Below are positions 57,232-64,000 of a DNA stretch of 64,000 bases, piece by piece. Source of the DNA: Collybia mongolica (taxonomy: Eukaryota > Basidiomycota > Agaricomycetes > Agaricales > Clitocybaceae); NCBI GenBank assembly GCA_013420905.1, contig JAAXNY010000024.1:62001-126000 (forward strand). The letters run 5' to 3'. The notes below the pieces were generated by a model. The model searched no databases. It saw only the letters and a list, made by a program, of their open reading frames with translations, and was not told the DNA's origin. The first letter of the stretch is position 1. Every line of letters begins with the position of its first letter. The position numbers and the translations under genes were made by a program.

Positions 57232-57546
57232 TTATGCCCTACATGCTTCCAAAGTCCCTGTCGCACCCACTGTCTTCTGTGCCTCCTCAAGCCTCTGTTT
57301 CAGCTGCTTCAGCCCAGCATCGTTCACCTCCATTTCCCACAGCAGCCCCTTGTCGAGCATGGGTGCAGCTGTGGGCATTGGTGTGATGAGTTTGCAATGA
57401 GGTGCCATATCTGTAGTTAGTCTTGATGACGCATCAGTCGTACTCCAGATGTGAGCCGAGGAGTACTTACTGTCGACCTTTATCCCAGCTTGGAGCTCTG
57501 CACACGCCGTCTTGTGGAGGTGAGCACGGTTCGGTTTGGAGAGCAT
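57232..57546 (-). CDS. Small protein with C-terminal coiled coil, 84 aa (2 exons), unknown
   Basis: Exon 1 is 57546-57471 and exon 2 is 57410-57232; the GTAAGT donor and CTACAG acceptor give a continuous frame. The C-terminal ~35 residues (EMEVNDAGLKQLKQRLEEAQ) have heptad spacing typical of a coiled coil. Additional upstream exons toward 57720 are possible, since another open stretch precedes it. The family was not recognised. Confidence 0.45.
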   Translation of the reverse strand: MLSKPNRAHLHKTACAELQAGIKVDSKYSSAHIWSTTDASSRLTTDMAPHCKLITPMPTAAPMLDKGLLWEMEVNDAGLKQLKQRLEEAQKTVGATGTLEACRA

Positions 57547-57777
57547 GAACGGCAGTACGACTTTATCTTGTTTTGAGCAAGTGAATAAAAGGGACCATGA
57601 ACAGTACGGTACTCACAAGTCCTCAGCTCAGCCAGGGCGAGATTAGTGATTGCCAGCTGTCGTCGCGAAAACACGCGCCTCGCGTCAATCGTTGACAAAG
57701 CACATGACTGAATGATCAATGCGTACTACTACTAGGACCTTCTGCACCATCGACGACACATTCAACCGACAACCGTC

Positions 57778-58266
57778 ATGCCTAACACGCTAGAGCTGAG
57801 CTGTTTGGTACTCGGCGAACCTCATACCCGCATCTTTCCAGTCGAAATTGCGGCACAGCTAAGCGAGGTCAAGGAACTGCAGACTTCGTCAGCCACTCAA
57901 TCCGAACGCTTCCGTTGTAATCATCCTCCATCTTCGGCACTGACAATTCTTATCACCCTCCTTCATCCCGTCTTTGACAAATTTATGGAGGATTGCCAAA
58001 CTCACCAACCAACAAAGGAGGATAATGCATTGACTCTCAAACTGTCCGCTGCCATGTCCGGCTTTTTTGAGGATGAGAAAGCTCGGCAAACCGAGTTCAT
58101 GCGCATTCTCGGCGAATACGGTATTCATATGATCCCTGCCGAAATCCTGGGCGCATCCTACTGTACAGACGGCGACATGCGATCGAATGGCTACCCTTAT
58201 TTGATCTTCGAGACCAAGTTTTTCGACATTTCCCAATTCCTCTGGGTTCCCGAGGTGCTCGGATAA
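57778..58266 (+). CDS. Truncated Crinkler-like protein (162 aa)
   Basis: The first ~30 residues (LELSCLVLGEPHTRIFPVEI) resemble the ubiquitin-like N-terminus of fungal Crinkler (CRN)-type proteins. The sequence then loses similarity for about 40 residues and resumes with LHPVFDKFMEDCQTHQPTKED and FFEDEKARQTEFMRILGEYG, a region that in longer relatives precedes a kinase-like part. It stops right after a YPYLIFE segment, so the C-terminal domain is missing. It is most likely a decayed or rearranged copy. CRN-type proteins are best known as oomycete effectors; their role inside fungi is unclear. The similarity is judged from memory of the family pattern. Confidence 0.5.
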   Translation: MPNTLELSCLVLGEPHTRIFPVEIAAQLSEVKELQTSSATQSERFRCNHPPSSALTILITLLHPVFDKFMEDCQTHQPTKEDNALTLKLSAAMSGFFEDEKARQTEFMRILGEYGIHMIPAEILGASYCTDGDMRSNGYPYLIFETKFFDISQFLWVPEVLG

Positions 58267-59199
58267 CACCTATCACGCCCACCTTTCAACCAAACAAGCC
58301 ACGTCACATAGAAAATGGCCCAAGCGACTATAATCGTCGTTTGCGCCCTAGGTAAGTTGTTTTCTTCTTTTCTTTTTGCGTTTATTTTACTAACTAACTT
58401 TTAGGTTAACAAACCTGGTTCCGAGAGTCCTATGATGCGCGACAAGCCCGCCACCACCACCGCAACGTCACCGGGGGACAACAAGATGAGGATGAGACAG
58501 GTAACGACCAATGTGGAACGGGAGACAGGGACGCGGGGGACGAAGGGGGAACAACAACAACAGAAAATGACCACCGCCATACTACCCCTACAACTTATGA
58601 CCTAGCCCACGAGACGAAGTGTATATTTTTAGGGGGTGCGTAGCCCCCCTTTTTTTTCGTCGATGTTCTGATACTGGTCTTTTGGAAGCTTGTCTGGAAG
58701 TCGTTTAAGCTCGATTGTCTTTGTCTGAGTTTTGAGTTGCATTGAGTGCTTTGTGACGATCTTTGAGCACCAGTAGCTAACAGCTTGATACATAAGACAC
58801 TGTACTTACACATAACCTTTGATATATTAATCCCTTATATTACAAGGGGGGCTCTGATACATTACTACACTGTACCAAGCTTTGTTCCCACAGTCTTCCT
58901 AACCCTTGAGTGTACCACCATGTACAGCGAGCTCGAAAAGCTGGGACGACGGCGGATCCACTGCGCATATTTGCAGATCTGAATCTGTCCAATCTCGATT
59001 ACCATCAAGTCGTATGATGCGCCATCGTATTTCGTGGCACCTGCATCCTTCCTCAAGATCAAAACAATGAGGCTCAATCCCCTTCCGTACGGTATGTTCC
59101 CATATGTTTGTGGCTTATGTTTTAATTTATTCCGACATTATCATTTCTAAAAAAACATACTTGCTAATAATATGTTTCTGATGTATGATAGTCCATATT
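58267..59199. other. Intergenic, with one possible short His/Thr-rich frame
   Basis: A frame at about 58425-58641 (+) encodes a His/Asp/Thr-rich tail, perhaps spliced to an ATG at 58315 via the GTAAGT at 58351; support is weak. A hairpin is at 58610-58663. Confidence 0.4.
58610..58663 (+). other. Strong hairpin followed by T run
   Basis: AGGGGG-TGCGTAG-CCCCCCT forms a GC-rich stem, bracketed by an outer ACGAA/TTCGT pair and followed by eight T residues. It could be a transcript 3'-end structure or a transposon terminus. Confidence 0.6.
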
Positions 59200-62100
59200 T
59201 CAATGACATTCAATATGGTAGTCTCGACCGTCCGGGCCCTCTGGAACACCTGGTCCCTTCGTCATCTCAATGAGAATGTTCTTCCATGTTGCTTCGCAAT
59301 GAGCACGGAGCCGTGCGCGAATCGCCGCTTGACGAAATGCATATGCACGCTGACCTTCGGCAAGAGTGAGGTCAACCTCAAGCTTTACATATGCCGCTCG
59401 CTTTACCCACTGCTGCTCCTCCCAGAGAAAATACTCCTTGACCCTTCGCATTTCCTCCTGCAATAACAGACACTCCTCTTGCCAGCGATGAGCCCTCGCT
59501 CGTGTCTTGCACCACTCAATTCGAAGAGCTTAATGATCTCGTGAGTCAAAAAGAGGTAACCGTTGAAATCCTCATGACTCACCCTCTTGCATACGTGGCC
59601 CAGCAGGATCCACGTCCCCGCTACCGTCGCTCGTCAACCATATCCACGACATAGAAACACGGCCCTCTGAACCACCATTCTCCTCCGCAGATAATCCTCG
59701 CATGTCCTCATTCTGCAGGACTTGTAATTCCATATCCCATCCGACCTTCCCCAGCAGGCGGGCCAGACCAAGCAAAGCCATTCGACAATCGCGATATTTT
59801 AGTGCATTTGCGTCAATTCTTCCCTGAACACCCAGCACCAGGTTTCGGCTTCGTGTCACCTGACTTTGACCACGCGCAAATCTGTCCTTAGCAGCAAACA
59901 TCTGAGTGCGAACCAAGATGAGGCGACGTATGTCATGGAGAGCGTCATGTGCTTGTGCAAAACGAAGCCTCCATTCCAGCTCTACCATGTCTAGGGGAAC
60001 GGAGATGCGATCGAGAACCTGTGAAGGAAGATACAGTTTTCCATTTACTGCGGCCGTCAATGTGTCGCTCTCATCAACTTTGCGCAACTGGGAAACAGCT
60101 GGCATGTAGAGAAGCTGGATAGCTGACCACGCATCCATTTGACGCTTCAGGCGGTTGGCGCGCTCAATTACTTTAGTGATTTGCAGATCAGTTGAGTGAG
60201 ACCCCAATGCTGTCGCATCAAACCGAAGACGGCGCCTAGTAAAAAATTGAGAAAATTTGTAAATTTCAAGAACGGAGGTTACAGACTGTTGTTCCTCTAG
60301 CTCCAGGCCTTGAGTGAGCAGTATACTAGGCGGCATATGCTCGTGAACAACCTGTGACGAGGTCCCAATTGATGATGCATCATCACGGGCTAACTCAAGC
60401 CGAACCGCATGCTCAGTGATATGCCGTTCACTACTCTCAAACGGGTTGAGTTGGGTTGAGTCAACTTCCCATGCCTTAACCAACACGGTCCATTGAATGG
60501 TAGACTCAGCTGGCAAGGATGCGTCAAATTTGACGAAAGTAGCAACTTGCTTTTGCCGTTCGTCACAAGCCTCGAGAGCCCTACGATGCAGAGTAGCAGC
60601 TGGGAGATCTGATAAGTATATTATATAGCATTGCTAATATATAATTACCAAAACCAATAACCTTTCTCCAGTTGATATCACCAAAGTGATCGTCAAGGGT
60701 GTCTCTTCGCGAACCAGGCCCCATTTCTTTGGTGCTATTGGCCACTGGATTCATTGCGGCCCATCCACGTTCGGGGGCTTCTCCATCTGTTCGGCCCACA
60801 TCTGGAGTGTAGTTGAATGAGAAATTAGTATGACAGCTGGGCTGGTGTGCAGGCAGATGGAATTTTGGAATTAAATATTTCATGGAAAGTGAGTGGATAT
60901 TATTTGGAGGATAGATGTCGCATCTTGCATAAAGGTTCCGAATCCACTGGCAAGCAATGTCATAAGATGTTACGACTCTCCGCGGGACATTCTGGCGCAG
61001 GCTGGAGAGAAACATATAGTCCATGTTTACATATCTACGTGATAAGAAAATCAGAATACAGAATGATCATGATAAAATCAATACTAACCGTTCGCCCATT
61101 TGAAGGTCACCAACTGATACAGGTCGCTTCATGTCATGGCGGCTACAGTCAACAGTTCCCGCGCCGCTCGACGATAAGCCCTTGCCTCCACGTGAGTTCG
61201 CAGACTTGATAGCGTCATAGTTGTGACAGGTGGAGGCAGGTTCAGGAGGAATTCGAGCATCATACTCTTGTAAATATGATTTGAAGGCCTTCTCTTCAAC
61301 AATGTATGCATATCCGTGGTTCAAGCCAGGATCGCGCACGTCATTGGAGACTGTAAGGCGTTTGAGGCGAAAGTTCGCGTCGATTCCCAAAAATAAAGTG
61401 TACAACCATCTAAATGAATATGAGCTACTGCTAACCCTAAGTTGTATTAAGACATACTGTCGATGTTCTGGGGCATCTTCCCAGTCCTCAGGAAGGTTAC
61501 GGCCGGGTTGTGGGCACGCAGGACAGAGGACTGCACATTCACCCTGCTGTGTCCCTCTAACACCTGTAGGGTCATGGGCGCGGCCAGATCGTTTGAGAAG
61601 CATCAAATGCCTCCACTCGCGTACCATTCTCATAAATGCAACATAACGATACTAAGCTGAAGAGCATGAGACCTTTAACACAATCATTAAGAAAAGAACT
61701 TACCGGAGGCGGGGAGGTGCCCGTGTTATCCACAAGACGTGATAGACTGGCGTAAAACTCATATCCCGAGATCTTTGACATAAAGGAGAGCATATGAAAG
61801 TGATTGAGGACCTGGAATGTTGCAGCAGATCTCGGATTTTTCGTTGTGGCAGGATAGAAACCCGCACGCAGGAGCTGAGTGAAATGGGGCAGTACATGAT
61901 GGCAGTCGCAGAAATCAAGACTGACGCAGTGTATGCCTTGAACGTCAATGATTATGAAGTCATCATTAACGGCCTTCATTGGCTTGAGGCACAACTGGCC
62001 CGTGGGGTGATTGAGTTGTATTCGGAGACCTATATCTTTCAATGATGATGCTCCCCAAAATTGACCAGTCCATATCTGCCAGGTAGGTATGAGAGCTAAT

Positions 62101-62795
62101 CAAAGTGCAGTATGACGGCGATGGTACCTTGATGCAATGGAGAGGAGACACCTTGTGAGAGTGTACCATGCACGGAGCACAGAGCTGGTGTGTACCAGAG
62201 CAGTCAAAGCACCGATACAGGTTGCCCCTGCCAACCGTACACATGGCGCAATGAGAGTCCACATTAAAGCGTGCCTCAAGGCGAATGATTTCTTGAAGAA
62301 ATTCGTCGATGTGTGGAACAAAGTGATGGAGTGGGGTATCCTTTCATATTGGTTAGTAGCGCACTAGGAAGGTATGAGCAAAATACGAACTGTAGGCGGT
62401 CTTTGTTTCCTCTTAGGATGTTTCTCCACTGGGCGCTTCTGCACAAATTGTGGGTCCATCCAATTGAATGGGTATTCGTCATTCTCATCATCTTCATCGT
62501 CGTCAATGGGGAGAAGAGCGGGTAGATCTTTTAGCATGTCATCAGGTGAATCATTACTGCTCATGTTGATGTCAGCATTGTAATTGTTCAGGTCCATCTC
62601 GTGAAGTAGATTTCTTGTCTCTTTTGGAGGAGCTGTTGCAGGCAGGGTAAGATATATACGGTTGTGTCCCAAGGCCAGAGGATTCGTCTCAAAAGCAGTA
62701 TGATGATGTATGATGTTGGGAGCAGTGCTTGGAAGTGGCTCCGGTGTAGCGTAATATACGTCCATGTCAGGACGAGACCTCTTACTGCGTGGCAT
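59200..62795 (-). CDS. KDZ transposase with CxC2-type cysteine cluster (1064 aa, 9 exons)
   Basis: Exons (descending) are 62795-62391, 62340-62128, 62075-61704, 61651-61458, 61409-61089, 61034-60649, 60608-60287, 60235-59583 and 59528-59200; all joins are GT..AG and in frame without a stop. KDZ proteins are predicted RNase-H-fold transposases of large basidiomycete DNA elements. After a disordered acidic N-terminus, residues about 166-204 carry the CxC2-like zinc cluster (Cys 166, 169, 179, 182, 189, 192, 204). WTGQFWGASSLKDIGLRIQL and the LYTLFLGIDANFRLKR block follow. The catalytic core has SYDIACQW (Asp527), KFHLPAH, CH at about 569 and GRTDGEAPERGW (584-593), then NPVANSTKEMGPGSRRDTLDDHFGD. 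The C-terminal third is helical and ends with a conserved WCKTRARAHRWQEE region. Length and motifs are full, so the element may be active or recently so. The first exon start is the ATG at MPRSKR. Confidence 0.9.
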
Positions 62796-63098
62796 GGGTA
62801 ATGTAGTCCTGAGATGAGTTATGAAATGGGTCAATCTGACTGACTGATGACTTACTGCCAGCTCTATTTAAATGCCATCGAGTTCTCCGATCCATTATTG
62901 AGGTTGATAGGTAAATGAGGCTTCAAATTCATGAGTAGCGAAACACGAAAGTCAACTTGATCATCATGTGACAATAAACAATGTACGCTACGTGTCACAA
63001 GATCACACACGAACTTAGTGCCCATGCTTGTAATCAAGAAACTCAACATGGCGTGCCATTAGTAAATGCCAATGATACTACAAATAAGTATATTGAAG

Positions 63099-63853
63099 TT
63101 AATGTGCAACGTAAATATTTTTATCATCGTTCATAGCTTCTAGAAATGCCTCCATGTTTTCTTCGGGGGAAATTGGCAACCTGTCATCATCATTGTCAAT
63201 TGTATCTATATACTGGTGCTCTCCAGCATGTATGCCTAATGCACGACAGTTGTAGTACCATGTGCACTAGTACAAAATTATTACAGTTGGTGTTGGAATT
63301 AAATGAGACAACATACCCTGAATGCACGATCCTCTTCAAGGTTAAGCACATCTTCCCAACGGTCTACAGGAGTGGCCATCTTGTACGAACCAGCCCAAAG
63401 TAGCCTTTTGGACAGGTGCTAGGGATTGATCAGAAGGCATTACCAGTGATTGAGACTTACGATACTTACCTTCTGATGGATGCCCATGGCCCACTTCATT
63501 TCATCAGGGTCTTTGCTCTCAGCAACGGGGAACCGATCAAACCATATGAGGTAAAACACCTCCAAGAACTCAACCTGCTTTCCAGCCTTACATGCAGCAT
63601 TGTAGTACGGCACAATTTTGCAGAAAAACTTGTCTTGTGATTGCTTGATGGCCCAAGTTTCCCTGGCCTGGTGGGAAAGAATTGACGTCATAATTGATTT
63701 CTAGGAACCTTATGATAGTGATCGATCAAAATTTCAAACATGACGGAATTTACTTACATGTCGCTTAAACTTGGGGGGGTTTGGGAAAGAGAGTAGGGGG
63801 AAAATGGATGAGTGGATGGATGAGTGCTTGGTTGGAATCGAAGCAAGGCCCAT
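63099..63853 (-). CDS. 187-aa protein of unknown function next to the KDZ gene (4 exons)
   Basis: Exons are 63853-63758, 63667-63470, 63418-63317 and 63266-63099, all phase 0 with GTAAGT, GTAAGT and GTATGT donors and CCAG, CCTAG and ACTAG acceptors. The start ATG at 63853 follows a Ser/Pro-rich N-terminus. The core ARETWAIKQSQDKFF ... EVFYLIWFDRFPVA is compact and aromatic, followed by a Trp-Glu-Asp motif (DRWEDVLNLEED) and an acidic C-terminus. It lies ~300 bp upstream of the KDZ start on the same strand, so it could be cargo of the same element. No family was recognised. Confidence 0.65.
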
Positions 63854-64000
63854 GGAAGGTGCCAAATAATGCACAAATATTCTATGGCTATCTTCGCCTC
63901 AAGAAGTGAAAAAAAATCACAGAATATGCATAGAGGCTCGAAAAAAATAGATTGAGGCATAAATAATATCATACAACGTCTACAGTCAACACTTGTATTT

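Noticed and set aside
1..64000. CRISPR array, bacterial operon or prophage content
   Set aside because: The tandem repeats have no spacer structure, and the genes have spliceosomal introns and eukaryotic families throughout.

Overview
The window looks like the nuclear genome of a filamentous basidiomycete, most likely an Agaricomycete. The genes are dense in short (about 45-70 bp) GT..AG introns. The predicted proteins include several F-box/leucine-rich-repeat-like paralogues, a many-exon secreted type-B carboxylesterase, a truncated Crinkler-like protein and a complete-looking KDZ (Kyakuja-Dileera-Zisupton) transposase with its cysteine-cluster domain. KDZ elements and F-box expansions of this kind are known from basidiomycetes. 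I cannot name the species. All multi-exon models were built by eye from splice sites and frame continuity.

Layout. 1-8.1 kb: low coding density, with a degenerate ~230-240 bp tandem array, a tRNA-headed SINE-like element and a putative LTR that carries a run of micro-hairpins. 8.4-14.4 kb: a compact block of four intron-containing genes of unknown function (A +, B - with a Zn2Cys6 motif, D -, C +); three of them carry tandem repeats. 14.6-15.0 kb: an ~89 bp tandem repeat. 15.8-28.3 kb: a small gene whose paralogue lies at 44.1 kb, two F-box paralogues (19.3 and 26.8 kb), the carboxylesterase (21.9-24.3 kb) and a retroelement integrase remnant. 26.3-43 kb: repeat-rich DNA with a real intron-bearing tRNA-Glu(CUC), a family of degenerate tRNA-like elements, three copies of a tRNA-headed composite repeat, and one small secreted SH3-like protein gene (38.9 kb). 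44-52 kb: the second paralogue and a same-strand cluster of three F-box genes plus an F-box pseudogene. 52-57 kb: no recognisable genes. 57.2-63.9 kb: a small two-exon gene, the truncated Crinkler-like gene, the KDZ transposase gene (9 exons, 1064 aa) and, just upstream on the same strand, a 4-exon gene for a 187-aa protein.

The genes do not form one pathway. The window reads as an accessory, transposon-shaped region with gene-family expansion (F-box), secreted proteins (esterase, SH3-like) and mobile elements. The most interesting items are the intact-looking KDZ gene with its neighbour, the 8.4-14.4 kb repeat-bearing gene block, the tRNA-like elements with over-long anticodon arms, the composite tRNA-headed repeat, and the micro-hairpin array in the LTR-like segment.
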